DNA from: Solanum dulcamara
Lineage: Eukaryota > Streptophyta > Magnoliopsida > Solanales > Solanaceae
Direction: 5' to 3'
DNA length: 64,000 nucleotides
Assembly (NCBI RefSeq): GCF_947179165.1
Contig: NC_077238.1
Coordinates: forward strand, 80,877,757-80,941,756
The notes under the pieces were generated by a model. It searched no databases. It was not told where the DNA came from and saw nothing but the letters and a program-made list of their open reading frames with translations. Position 1 is the stretch's first letter. Every line of letters begins with the position of its first letter. Positions 10,145 to 22,700 of this stretch are shown here, piece after piece. A program made the translations under genes and the position numbers.

Positions 10145-13100
10145 GTTATATAGGTAGCAAAGGAAGATTTTGTAGCTACTCTATTATTTGAAGGATTAAT
10201 TTTTACAAATAAAAAGTTTTGACACAATTAGTGTTTTTTTCCCTTCATATATATATGTGTGTATTTTTTTCTTCTTATTTTGTTATGCTTTATATGAGTC
10301 GATGGTCGATAAGAATTCGGAAACAATTTCTCTATCTCATAAGGTAAGGATAAAAAACGTACACACATTTGAATAATTTTTAGGCGTACAAAAATAATAT
10401 TGGACTAATAAAAAAAAGCGCAAGAAAGGAAAAACGTGTAATTAATTAGCTTAAGGATTAACCAATAATCGATCTTGCTTTCCGTCTAAAATGCACAAAC
10501 GGAATGTATAATTATGCAAATAGATGAAGCTTTGATTAACGTGAATATTGATTTGATAATTAGACATAGTATTTAATTAGATGGATAATTATTAAAGAAA
10601 TAATAGAGACTTGATAAGACATATTAATTGTTTTCTTATTTTATTAATTAGAGTTAAATTAATCTTCTGTACTCCATTTTGATGTGGAATTTGCCTATGA
10701 TAATCATGTTTGCCGTTTCATCCTAAGCTCGCTAGTTTAATATTTGTATTTATTTAAGAAATTTTTTAACATAAATGTACAATTTAAACAAAAATTACTG
10801 AGTTTTAATCAAATTTGTGTACGAACTTCTAGATTTGTTCAACCTTTTTGTGACCAATAGCCTTCGTTGTCTCGTCCTCTATCATGAATGTCACATTATA
10901 TTAACCAAACACGTAAGTATTGTAAATTCGCTCTATAAATATTAACAATTTTGATGGCAAAGCGATTAATAATATTTTCAGTGCCAATAACCCCTACCCA
11001 AACAAAAGAACAAAGAAATTATTGTTTTTTTCAACTCTACTTTTTAAAGTTTTGAATAAAATAAATGATTGCTAAATTCTATGAGATTGGAGATTAGAAA
11101 AAGAATAATACATAAACTATTTATAGGGAAAATAAAACTTTGTCGTTGAACTACACTGGGAAATAATTTTTGGCCCACAAAAATTGTCACATACATTTTT
11201 CCAAGACAAACAATATATATGGTCCAACATATTATTTGTCTCATATAAGAACAAAATCCAATATTATTTTAGCTAAAACATCACGACATGTACATTTGAA
11301 GACTTTAAAAAAAATCAAAAAAATTATGTATAAAGACAAGAAATTGCCAAAAAATCACGAATGAATGACGATTGAGGGAAATAGAATAAGTATTAATCAC
11401 GAGACTAATAGAAGAGACACCCTTTGATGTTAAGCGACGTAATGACGGAGTCAGAAATTTTTATTAGAAAATTTTTAAAAATTTTGAAAATGTCATACGT
11501 GAGATTTAGATAACGTATTTCTCTTGTATATGTAGTGGTTTCAATAGAATGTGTACTGATGCTTCACAATTTATATTATATATGTGTATATAGTTTTCTT
11601 TTTAATTAACGATCCTACGATAGCAAAAGAAAATTATCGGATAAGTTCATATCAACATAAAATGGATCAATCTGAAAACTATCTGGAATAGAATTCTAGA
11701 TATATCTATAAAGATGCAAACTACCTACTCCTGGACAAAAAGAACCATGATTAATCTCATTAATTTTTTTTTTTTTTTTTTTGGGGGGGGGGGGAGGGGA
11801 TGGAATTAAAAATAAAAATGTTTGCTCATAATTCTTTTTTACATTGGCAAAGAATTCATTCATTGATTTTTTGACATGATTGATGGATATGGTGCTTTTG
11901 AGCACAAACAAACTTAATTTGTAAGACTTTTTTGTTGTCACAAAATGAGGAGATGTCAAAACCTTATCCCTCAACAAGAAGAACCACACAAATTAAGTAA
12001 TTATTTTCCCTTTTCTTTCATTTCTTTTATCACTTGAAGTAAAAAAAAAAATAATTCATACATTTAGTAAGGTAGCAAAAAGTTTAAATGGACAACAATG
12101 GATAAATTACTAGTGTTATAATTCGAATACGTGACATTATAATTTGAACGTTTTCAAGTTAATTTTTTTTAAAATATGCATGCCTTTATCCAACAAAAAG
12201 AAAAAATGAATTTTTAAATTAACAAACTTCTAAAAACGGTGTACATTATGTGAGTCTTACATTAAAATTAAAGAGGAAAATGAAGATCGTTGCTAGTTAC
12301 CATAAATCTAGCATCATAATACTTATTGTTGTGTTTCCATCAATAAAGAAGTATTTTTGGTAATCATGTGAGCAAGCAGGGTTGAAAGAGTAAAATATAT
12401 TTAATAAACTATATATTTTAAATTATTTTTATTGCGTTGGTAATCGTGAATTATGTACACCAGCATGTTTTTTTTTGTTCTGTTTTTTTATATGCATTTT
12501 GGTTTGTTTATTTTTTTTATTTTTCAACTCGATGTTCGGAGTCTGTTGATTTATTTATTTAGATATATGCTGAAATTGATAAATTAGAAATAGCAGAAGG
12601 ATTAGAAGTAATTAATTCTTTATCTCAAATTTACTCCATAATAATCATAAGCTTTAACTTTTTTATGTTTTTACTTGAAGTTTAAATTACTTCACCATAA
12701 CTTGAAAATGATTTATATATAGGCAGTGTAATAATCATCCAATTTAACCTGTTGTGAAAAAAGGAAGAAGATTATTTGCCTTAATTTTAGGGTTATCAAA
12801 CCACTGATTATTGATAATTGAATTTAATTATCTTTAAGATTATCTTATTGTCTGTACGTTAGGATCAAGTGTTTATTGTATCATTTCAAAAAGTTATAGT
12901 TGATATCAAAGGGATGACTTTATATCTTAACCAAATAAGTGTCGTGTTTGATTATGACTCTGATTAGGATTATTCTAATCACATCGACGCGTTGTGTACT
13001 TTGTTACTAATAGGATGATAGGATATTGATGTTACCCAATATAATGTAAATTTTACTTACATGTGTGTAGAAAGAAAAAAGTGAAAAGAAAATGTTCAGA

Positions 13101-14386
13101 TTAATTTTTGAATTTTTATAAAATATTTTAAATTATACGATAGCTTCAACATGTGTGCACATTTCCATGTAATTAATTATTTTACCTTTATGGTACATTG
13201 AACTTGAACAATATTCTTAGAAAAACAAGATAATATAAAAAAAATATAATAGAAAAAAAACAAATATGACCCTTCTCCAAATTATGCGTAAACTTAAAGT
13301 GCTTTATTTATCGAGCTGCTTTTCTAAACGTGTAGTGGAATATTATTATTTATAATAAATAGATAAGAACATTTTACAAGTTTAGTAATAGAAAATGTAG
13401 ATTGTAGTGGGAAATGACAACAAAAAAAATGTGTTAGAAATTAATATTTTTAGGAAATACCATGTAATGTTGCTTTACAATTACTAATAATTTTATAGAT
13501 TTGGTCTAACCATCAATTATGTTGATAAAAATTATGAGAAATCAACTTTTCAATCGTAGCAAAGATTTAAAAAAATCAATCTTTTTTATATGTATTTGTA
13601 TTTTTTGTCATATAGTGTAAATAAACATATCAATCACGAGATAAAATAAAAATGTCTCAAATTAACTCAGATATTATTATGAGAAATCAATAATATTGAG
13701 TATACAAAATAAAAGAATTCTAATTTCTAAAAGAAAAAAGGACAAAAAAAGTGGCATAATTGAGAAGCTTTCACACCTACTATATTTAGACAACATAAAG
13801 AGAGAACAAATCCTTTGAAAGATATAAATAAGTTGTTTGATTGATACACTTGTTAATGTGATTGAATTAGTGCAAATAACATTATGATGGGCAAGTAATC
13901 TCTATTCTTAAATTGAATTTCAAGTTTGAATCGAAAAATTAACGTTTTACCTTTTTAAAATGGTACACTTTTGATAAAGAGAGCATATTCGTCAAAATTA
14001 AGTTTTTCAAAAAAAATAATAATCAAATTAATCAAATTTCAAAAAATAAACATTGGATACTAAATGAAAAATCTATCAGAAAAAGGACGCTCATAATGTG
14101 ACTTGACTTAGTTCAAAGATCACATGAAATTTATGAAATGATTTGAATAAAAAAATAATCTCTTTATCTTTATAAATTAAATGGTAAAGTATATATACAC
14201 TCCATTCATTTCAAATTCTATTTATAAAATTCTATTAAATATGTTATTGTTATTATTTTATGCAAAACTATGTTTCTCTTTCACAAGATCGAATCTAAAA
14301 AATGGTATCACTTTTAACATAAATCACTTTCTCCTAAATTTATATTTCTCAAAATAAATTAGGAGTAATCAAATCTCAAAAACAGA
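10145..14386. other. Gene-free AT-rich intergenic region
   Basis: About 4.2 kb with no supportable gene on either strand; all reading frames are short and of low complexity. The one conspicuous feature is a homopolymer pair at about 11765-11800, a long T run followed directly by a G run. I see no other repeat that I can name. Confidence 0.6.
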
Positions 14387-14613
14387 TACTCCTTCAGTTT
14401 CTTCTTAATTGTCAAAGTTTTCTTTTTGAGAGTTATATAAACTTTGACTAATATTTTAAGATATGAATTTTGACTAATATTTATAGTAATTTTCATATAG
14501 TTATTGAATATCTCAATTTTTGTTTTGAAATATCAAATTAAAGTAATCTAGTTTAGCTTTAAAAGTCAGCCAAATTAACTTTTGAAAATGCAACATGATA
14601 ATTAAAGGGAGTA
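14387..14613. mobile_element. Degenerate Stowaway-like MITE
   Basis: The left end is TACTCCTTCAGTTTCTTC. The right end, read on the other strand, is TACTCCCTTTAATTATC. Both resemble the CTCCCTCCGTTTC terminus of Stowaway MITEs with a TA target. The interior contains the GTCAAAGTTT tract often seen in this group. Ends are imperfect. Confidence 0.5.
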
Positions 14614-15040
14614 CCAAACACCAATTTTTTATTTTATTTTAAAAAAGAAAAAGACACTCATTAATGTGATGAAATATATTAGTACAAAATAAATCTGAAT
14701 TTATACAAAGTGATATTTCCTTTACTTGATATCATCATATTATATAATACGACAACAATATAATATTTAGTGAAATTTAATAAGTGAAATCTGAAAAAAT
14801 AAAGTGTATATAGAGCTTATTATCATTATATAATAAAATTTCATAAATAAGGTCTAAAAATAATAGCTTTACGCAGATCTTATCATCATTATATAATATA
14901 GTTTGTAAATATTTTTATATATTATAGTTTAATAAAATCATGAAAAGCTAAATATTGTGTTCTTTCTCATTTTTCATTTTCTTCTACACTAACTATATCC
15001 ATCATCATCATCATCATCACCATCACCTTGTTCATCTTCC

Positions 15041-15718
15041 ATGGGAGAAAAGAAAAAGCTTAAAGAGAAAGAGAAAATCAAGAAGCAAAAACACAAACAC
15101 CCAAATGATGAAACCCCAAAACCCACTTCAGATTTCACTTTTAAACCCATTTCCGATGTTAAAGGTCTCCGATTCGGCGGTCAATTCATCGTTAAATCCT
15201 TCACAATCCGCCGTGCACGGCCTTTAGAACTCCTCCGTCTCCTGTCTCTTCCGCCGCCGACAACAAAAAACTCCAGTTTCACTTCAACTACAGCTTATTT
15301 ACCCACAAATTTCACAATCTTAGCTCATCACGCTTGGCATACTCTAACATTAGGTCTCGGAACGAAGAAATCAAAGGTAGTTTTATTCGTTTTTGAATCG
15401 GAAAAAATGAAATCTGAAATCGACCCGATTTGGCCTGTGGAGATTCCGTTAGGTGAAGTGAATAAGAAGATGATTCGAGGATTAACAGGTACTGAAATGG
15501 CGAGATTTAAATTTCGGAAAGGATGTATTACTTTTTATGTTTATGCTGTTAGAAGAATTGGGGATTTAGGGTTTACTTGTGCTGAAGATCTGAAATTAAT
15601 TTTGCAATCGGTTGTTGCACTCAAAGATTTCTTTGATCATACTGCTATGTTAGCTATGCCGAATCAGAGAAGTATCAATTATCCAGCTGAAATTCAACAA
15701 ATGGGAATTGCTCATTAG
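15041..15718 (+). CDS. Conserved-looking plant protein of unknown function, 225 residues
   Basis: This is an intronless reading frame starting at CCATGGG, a good initiation context, after a leader with a (CAT)n microsatellite at about 15000-15020. Residues 1-25 are very Lys-rich (GEKKKLKEKEKIKKQKHK), which could be a nuclear or nucleolar signal. The rest looks like one compact domain: FGGQFIVKSFTIRRARPLEL near 46-65, HHAWHTLTLGLGTKKSKV near 95-112, then the segments IPLGEVNKKMIRGL and FKFRKGCITFYVYAVRRIG. A helical stretch (LILQSVVALKDFF) follows near 185-200. It has no signal peptide, membrane span or catalytic motif that I recognise. GC content and codon use are clearly above the surrounding DNA, which supports a real gene. 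I do not assign a function. Confidence 0.85.
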   Translation: MGEKKKLKEKEKIKKQKHKHPNDETPKPTSDFTFKPISDVKGLRFGGQFIVKSFTIRRARPLELLRLLSLPPPTTKNSSFTSTTAYLPTNFTILAHHAWHTLTLGLGTKKSKVVLFVFESEKMKSEIDPIWPVEIPLGEVNKKMIRGLTGTEMARFKFRKGCITFYVYAVRRIGDLGFTCAEDLKLILQSVVALKDFFDHTAMLAMPNQRSINYPAEIQQMGIAH

Positions 15719-15763
15719 CTGAAATTTCCCCCTTCTCCTTCTCGTCTTCTTTCTTCTTCTCGG

Positions 15764-16100
15764 TTCTCGCTATGTTGCTCGGATTATTCAAAAATGTTAG
15801 TAACCCGTGTTAGATGATATGCATCCGTTGATAATTTTGAAGAATCCGAGCAATATAAATTCTGAATTATCATTTCTCAGTTCTCGTCTGTGTCGTTCGG
15901 ATTATTAAAAAATGTTGGGGGATTTTGACATGTATGTGTGGATAATTTTGAAGAGGTCGAGTAATATAAGTTCTGAATCATCATTTTTCAGTTCTCGTTT
16001 ACGTTGTTTGAATTATTCAAAAATATTGCGAAATTTTGACATGTATGTGTCAATAATTTTAAAGAGTTCGAACAATATAAGTTATCCATCGTCATTTCTC
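15764..16100 (+). repeat. Three-unit tandem repeat derived from a MITE
   Basis: Three diverged units of about 111-117 bp begin with TTCTCG at 15764, 15881 and 15992. Each contains a left arm (GTTGCTCGGATTATTC or variants) and a right arm (GATAATTTTGAAGA, then a GAGCAATATAA variant). The two arms are inverted repeats of each other. The first unit matches the termini of the MITE in actin intron 1 (34026-34144). The array lies directly downstream of the 225-residue gene and probably forms its 3' UTR or terminator region. Confidence 0.75.
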
Positions 16101-17588
16101 TTGGAGTTGTTTTTGATGGTTAAATACATTGTTAGTGTAAAAGTTTATTTTTAGGTAAGTTTATATGTGTTGTAATTGATTATTTATTATATTTTGAAGG
16201 TTTTTGAGCTTAGTTTTATTGTGAAAAAAATAATACTTGTAATTTGTTTTTTAAGTTTTGGGATTAGCACTTTTATTAGGTGTTTCGATAGACGTGGATC
16301 CAATTCTTTTTGAGGTATGAGTTTTCGAAAATTCAATAATTTTTGTTCGTACTTTGTATATGTATATTTGCTTATGTGTTTGGATATAGAGTTAGTGAAA
16401 GCAAAAATAATTTTTGAAGTCGAAAAAGGTGGAGTATTTGAAAATTGAAGTGATATTTGACTAAGCGTATTTGTTTTTAGTTAATTGAAGTGTGTTGTTT
16501 TAGTCATTTGGATGTAGGAAGTGTGGTATATCTGAATTATTTTTAAACTTATATTACCTTTGATGAAATTACAATATATAGGTTTATTACTATAACATAT
16601 GAGTAATAAGTAGTGAAACGATTAATAATTATGATAAATTTGTTGCTATTCACTAGTAAAGAGAATTTGAAGTTCATATTGCAATTAATTAAAGGTAAAA
16701 TATGTCTAGTTAAATATCATAAGAATCAAATAAATATTAATAATTAAATATCCTTCTTAGTTAACTTGATCAATTGTGAAAATTCCTCCACAAACGGCTT
16801 ATTGTAACATCCAAGACCTAAGAATCAATTTTTTATGATAAAAATAAATTCAGAATTTAAACTTAAATATTTTAAGTTTGAATTTAAAATTATATTGTTG
16901 ATTTAAAAATTTATTATTTATACCTTAATTAATGGTTTTGATACATGTATTGGATTTGTTTTGTTTTCTTCTTTTGTTGACTTGGAAAATATTAAAGATA
17001 TGGAGAGGGATTTTTTTTTTTTTTTTGTGGAAATCTTTTATACTCAAGTTTTATTATATAGGGATTATTGCAATTTAATGAATAGATTGAATGTGACAAG
17101 AGTTAGAGTTCAAGAATGGAGAATGAAAGCAATTGCTTTGATTCTTTAATGTCATTTTTAATTATTTTGATTTTTTCCCTAACATATGAATAAGTTGACT
17201 ATTTTAAGATCCAGCTCATGAATAAACATAACTGCTTAAATTATTGAACATTCTAAAAAAATATGTTAAATTATAATTCATTTTCATGTGCATTCTTGTC
17301 ATTAAATATATATATAGTAGCCTGTTAATCTGAATTCTTGTCACCAAAATTAATGCAAATCAAGGAGACAAAATACTATGATGTCATTAATTTAATTTGC
17401 TGATTTACAATTATGTCTCGAACAATTTCAATAAGGTATTAAATAGGAGTATATATTTAACTTTATGACCAAAGACCAAATTTATGAAATTTAATTTGTT
17501 GATCTTTTTTTTTTTTCTGGCATTCAATTAACGTGAACTTTACTCTCATTCATGTGATTAAAATTCAGGTTGTTCTTGTGAAGTTTAC
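16101..17588. other. AT-rich intergenic DNA
   Basis: No gene, RNA or named repeat can be supported here. Short reading frames are low in complexity. Confidence 0.5.
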
Positions 17589-17831
17589 TACTGCGTCCGA
17601 TCGATTTTACTTGTCATATTTATCTACACGCTTAAATAATATTAATTGAAAGAGTAATTTGACTAAATTATTCCTATTTATTTTTTGATCTCTATTTAAT
17701 ACTACTTTCTTTTTACGACATTTAATGAGTAAAGATAAAGTTGGTGGAACAAATAATTAATTATATCTTGATTTTCTAAAATGACAACTATTTTTAGTAA
17801 GCACAATAACTAAAATGGATTGGAGGAAGTA
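17589..17831. mobile_element. Stowaway-like MITE
   Basis: The element begins TACTGCGTCCGATCGATTTT and ends, on the other strand, TACTTCCTCCAATCCATTTT. These are imperfect inverted repeats of the CTCCCTCCG type with TA borders. The subterminal tracts TTGTCATATT and TTGTCATTTT also match. Length is about 243 bp and it is non-coding. Confidence 0.75.
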
Positions 17832-17869
17832 AAATTTAAAAATAAATATAAAAATTAAAATAAATAAGT

Positions 17870-18090
17870 CCAAATCGTTAGTAATCGCTGATCAACCATA
17901 GAATGGTGAATTCCACCAAGATGGAGTATGGTAGGGGTAGAATTTTTTTTCAATGAAGCGGTGAAATACATAGAAATCAAAAAAAATACCATCAACGAAA
18001 GCACTCTTGTGGACCGACATATTTTTACAAGCCAATGTTCTCTTTCTTCAATAGATATTTCGTGCTTGCATGTCCCATGCAATTTCCCTT
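17870..18090 (+). pseudogene. Rearranged, decayed plastid 16S rDNA fragment (NUPT)
   Basis: Two pieces of plastid 16S rRNA are recognisable in the same orientation but in the wrong order. First comes a part near the 3' end (17872-17918; TAGTAATCGCTGATCA, then GGTGAATTC). A part from the middle of the molecule follows (about 17919-18033), with a GGAGTATGGTAGGGG motif, AGCGGTGAAATACATAGA and CGAAAGCACTCT. Most differences from the plastid form are C-to-T or G-to-A changes, as expected from decay of methylated nuclear insertions. The next 80-100 bases may contain a third piece but are too degraded to call. The mitochondrial 18S sequence fits less well. It cannot be a functional rRNA gene. Confidence 0.8.
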
Positions 18091-18189
18091 ATTGCAACCT
18101 TCTAGTTGGTGGAAAACTTGCCTGTATTGAAGGCAACTATAGTGTTATTAAATGTAGTTATGTGTTATCTACCTCAAAGAAGTAGGGCA

Positions 18190-20720
18190 TAGTAGTAAAC
18201 ACATTTCCACATGGTCACTTTCACAATTTTAGAGGTGGTCAATTGAGGATTGAATCAAATTTGAACGGATTAAAATATGTTAATTTGGGAGAAATTGACA
18301 AATATTTAATTTTTGGATCTTCAAGTGAGTAGCCACCTTTTAATGTGAAATAAAATTTGACAAAATATTCTTAGTTAAAACACAACAAAAGTAAAAAAAA
18401 ATTATTTATTGGAATTTGAATATTGATCAGTTTGAACAAGATGAATTATTTCTAGAGTATAAACCGATAAAAGAGAATTTAAAACTCCAACAAGTTTATG
18501 AACTTCATCATATTATGGTTGAATTACTTGTCAAAGCTTCGATACTCCAATACATTGTGGTGAAGTTTCATTTGTCGAAGTTTCAAACCGTATTTTAATT
18601 AGGGATATCTTTATCATAATTTTATTTTTCGCATTTAAAAGTTATCACTCTCTTATTACATTTGAAACAAATTAAAGGATAAACGACTTTGATAGCCAGC
18701 TCTAATTTTCACTATATCACCTAGTTTTTACGATCAAATCAACAAACAAATCATGATCCAATCCGTTCAAAGTTGCTTGATTCAATTAAATAGTATGACA
18801 TAAGTCGACTCGCCAAATATGATCCAGTCGCCCCTCATCCCTTTTATTTTATTTTTCGAAAAAAAAAGAAGGTGAACTTATATACATAAGCACTTTGATC
18901 TGTCGAGTTACATTATTTTGATATATTTTGATCTAATAATTTAATTGATCGTTTTAGATTTAACCTATTGAATTCAGTCAAACAGATATAGATCATAATT
19001 CAATCGTTTACATAAAATTATTATAAATGAATTTTGCCATCTCAATCCAAATTGTTACCTCATTTTATAACTATAGAATAAAAAAATCCAAGTAATAGAT
19101 TGATGAAAGGGATGACCTTGATGATGAAAATGAATAATTAGATAGTGAGGAAAAGTTAACTAGAAGGAGATAATGAATCATGGGGGAGACAGGAAAAAAA
19201 AAGTGTTAAAGAATGAACCATGTAAAAAGGCCAACATATGCCAACTCTTCACAACTTTATGTTGTACCCACAAACACTAAAGTGTAAAGAAAGAAAATGA
19301 ATTTTAAAAGTTCCCAACTTCAATTTTTTTTTTCTTTCTATTGTTCACTACCTTTATCTTTAATCATTTCTTGAGAAGGCCCCTCCAATAGAAACCAACT
19401 TTTTTTTTTCTTCTGTTAGTTGTATATCAATTGGGATGTTTCATAGGTGTGGGACTCCACAAGGGGATGGAAAATCTACAATCCTGATTTTCAATTTGTT
19501 ATTTCTTTTGAAGCTATTTGGTGGAATCAATGAATGCTACTATAAGAAATAAATAATGATGATATAATAACAATAATAATATATCATGTATAATTTTAAA
19601 AGTGGGATATATGAAGAAGACATGATATACGTAGACTTTATTTTTATTTTTATGGTGCAGAGAGATTATTTTCAATAAATAATGAAAGTAAGACCGATAT
19701 AATTTTCTGAACTGAACTTTAAAGGAATGTGATGTGGACAGTCTATCCTTATACAAATATTAATGATTGTTTCTGCGACTCAAATTTGTTACTTCTCGTG
19801 GATTGAAAGTCTCTAAATAAATGACCTTGTATGTTGTAGATTTAAACAAACTTATTTCATTCTTTTATTGGTCCCAATTTCAATCTATATTTTATTATAT
19901 TATAAATAAATAAGGTGGTTCTAACTTCCAACAAACTGCAAATGCTAGAAAAGCAAATATAAAAAAGGCTAATGCTTAGATCACAATGGCTGGTGCACCT
20001 ATGATCCTAAACTTTAATCCATACAATTGACTAGACATAATTTTGTTTTTGAATACAAAAATTAATATTTTTAGCACTTGATAACTAATGATTTTAACAA
20101 CATTTAGAGTATTAAAAATAAAAAAAAATCAAGGTAAAAATTATTAATCTATATTGAAAATCAATCGTGCATTATTATCGAATGACATGAATTCAAATGG
20201 AATAGAATATATCATGATGATTTATATATTTGACTCCAATTAGCTAATGAGGTGCAATATCTCCCTAGCAAAGTCAAATAAGAAAGATTAATCTAATATT
20301 TAATAAATATATAAGAAACACAACCATAATATTTAATATTAAAACTTAAAAAGGGAATATCTCCTGTTTACCAAAAAAAAACTTAAAAAGCGTACATAAC
20401 AAAAGAGGAGATTTTTTTTTAATTACACGATTCACCCTTCAACTTGATCAGTCTTTAATTTTCGCCCTTTGCAATCTAATTTATGTGTAACAGAATATAA
20501 GTTCTTTAAGAGCGTAGGACATAACTTATGTGATAATTGATATGAAAATGTAATTTTTTTCTCGCGAAGCGTAAAATTGACCTGAGAAGAAAACATATAA
20601 GCCCAAACTCCAAAGCAATCAAGTTTTTTTTTGGCCCAGAAGAGAGTTGTTGACATGATGGATAGAAGACCCGGGAAAAACATAAAGTGAAAATTACTTA
20701 AAAGAGTACTTTTTAAATAA
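18190..20720. other. AT-rich intergenic DNA
   Basis: No gene or named mobile element is supportable in this 2.5-kb stretch. Reading frames are short and compositionally biased. Confidence 0.5.
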
Positions 20721-20729
20721 ATAATTATT

Positions 20730-21062
20730 AATTTTAGCGATATTTTTTATTTATTATCATTTATAACAATAAATAGTAATACTATAATAAATCTGCACTA
20801 TGTATTAAAAGTGAATTATATATGTAATATAAACGTATTATAATTGTTTTAAAAATATATTATGCTTGCTTAGTAAGAAATCGAAACGGTGTATTATGAT
20901 TGTATTAAAGTGTGTGATAAATATATTACCTATCAATAAAATTTATATTATAGGTGTTTTATAAATTGTTTTTTGTAATATATATTAAAACTGTATTATA
21001 AATGTTCAGCAAAAAATAAAAGTGTTATTACAATAAATGATAAATATTTTCTTAATATAGTA
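20730..21062. mobile_element. AT-rich element with inverted ends (possible MITE)
   Basis: The left arm (near 20735, TTATTATCATTTATAACAATA) resembles the complement of the right arm (near 21025-21055, TATTTATCATTTATTGTAATA). Between them GTATTATAA-like motifs recur about every 50-80 bases. This suggests a MITE or foldback element, but no target duplication is clear. Confidence 0.4.
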
Positions 21063-21477
21063 TATCTATGTAAGTTTCCCAAACATTAATGGACTGAATT
21101 GATAGAAAAATTCTAAAAAATAAAAAACAAAAAAACGCTAGAAGGGCTTTATTGTTGATTTGGAGTCTTCAATATTAATTAATCATCGACACAATATTAA
21201 AAGTAGCAGATAATTATCGAGTGTTTAAAAAGATTTTTTTAGGTAATGAGCGTGATATTATAAGTAAGTAATTTTGTACTTGTAGTAAAAGTGTAGAAAT
21301 TGATAATAACTAACAAGAACTGTTTGGTATGAAACAAAGTGTTTTCTTTACTTATTTTTATGTTTTGGTAAGTAAGTAGAAAATATTATGATAAAAACAT
21401 TTGTATATAAAGTACGAAGTCAAAAGGGCAACAGATTTTTAACGGCGTGAATGATAAGACGCAAATCATCTTATGCC

Positions 21478-22700
21478 TCTACCGTTTTACAACAACAACA
21501 ACAACAACAACAACAACCCAGTGAAATCCCACAACATGGGGTCTGGGGAGGGTAGAATGTACGCAGACCTTACTCCTACCAAGGTAGGACGGCTGTTTCC
21601 TAGAGACCCTCGGCTCAGTAAAAGCATAAATGCATAAATGCATTAGAATAGGAAATTAAAAGCTTTATGAGAAAAACAACAAACAAATAACGAATAGATA
21701 ACAAATAAATACAAATAAATAAATACAAATAACAAATAACGATTAAATAAATAATGATAGCGTCACAGGTTCAATAGAGTAATCAAAGCATAAAAAGTAA
21801 TAAATAATAACATAAATAACATAAATCAGAATTCACAGCGCAAGAGATCTTAATGCACTACTACGCCTATGAATAGAGAAGAAAAACAAGACTATGAACT
21901 AGCATTCTACCCTAATGTGGGTCCTCCACACCCTCCTATCTAAGGTCATGTCCTCCGTAAGCTGTAACTGTGCCATGTCCTGTCTAATCACCTCTCCCCA
22001 ATACTTTTTCGGCCTACCCCTACCTCTTCTGTAACCATCCATGGCCAGCCTCTCACACCTCCGCACTGGGGCATCTGTGTCTCTCCTCTTCACATGTTCA
22101 TACCATCTCAGTCGCATTTCCCGCATCTTGTCTTCCACCGAGGCCACTCCTACCTTGTCCCGAATAGCCTCATTTCTAATCCTGTCGCTCCTGGTGTGCC
22201 CACACATCCATCTCAGCATTCTCATCTCAGCAACTTTCATCTTTTGAATGTGAGAAGTCTTAACTGGCCAACACTCCGCCCCATACAGCATAGCCGGTCT
22301 AACCACCACTTTATAGAACTTGCCCTTAAGTTTTGGTGGCACATTCTTGTCACACAGCACTCCGGAAGCGAGCCTCCATTTCATCCACCCTACCCCAATA
22401 CGATGTGTGACATCATCGTCAATCTCCCCGCTGCCTTGCATGATAGACCCAAGATACTTGCAACTACTTCTCTTTTGGATGGCCTGAGCACCAAGCCTAA
22501 CTTCAACGCCAACCTCCTGAGGTGTCTCACTGAACTTGCACTCTAAGTACTCTGTCTTTGTCCTACTCAACTTAAACCCTTTAGACTCCAAGGTATGTCT
22601 CCAATCCTCCAGCTTAGCGTTAACTCCACGGCGAGTCTCATCGATCAGGACTATGTCATCCGCGAAAAGCATATACCATGGCACCGCATCTACCGTTTTA
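21478..22700 (-). mobile_element. 5'-truncated RTE-clade LINE with 12-bp target duplication
   Basis: The direct repeat TCTACCGTTTTA lies at 21478-21489 and 22689-22700 and bounds a 1.2-kb non-LTR retrotransposon copy on the minus strand. The 3' end is a (TTG)n tract, seen as CAA repeats from 21490. Before it is a tail with GGGTCTGGGGAGGG and GTACGCAGACCTTAC. The 3' UTR covers about 21600-21898. The 5' end is cut inside the reverse transcriptase, as is usual when reverse transcription stops early. Confidence 0.93.
21899..22688 (-). pseudogene. C-terminal part of LINE reverse transcriptase
   Basis: An open stretch of about 263 codons encodes the end of an RTE-type reverse transcriptase. It begins [18 protein letters not shown], which contains the FADD active-site box. 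Next comes the thumb region ([17 protein letters not shown]), the motif [11 protein letters not shown] and a C-terminal segment with [10 protein letters not shown]. The frame stays open for seven further codons upstream to an ATG at 22711, but those codons are the target duplication and host flank, not element sequence. The endonuclease and the N-terminal part of the polymerase are missing, so this copy cannot move by itself. An open frame this long suggests a relatively young insertion. Confidence 0.92.

Noticed and set aside
15001..15030. A poly-His-coding stretch before the 225-residue protein
   Set aside because: It is a (CAT)n microsatellite in another frame, in the leader.
17870..18090. 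A functional rRNA gene
   Set aside because: Fragments are short, out of order and heavily mutated.
17928..18185. An 85-codon plus-strand frame
   Set aside because: It runs through the plastid 16S rDNA fragment and is therefore not protein-coding.
22094..22546. A 150-codon plus-strand frame
   Set aside because: It is the antisense shadow of the LINE reverse transcriptase.
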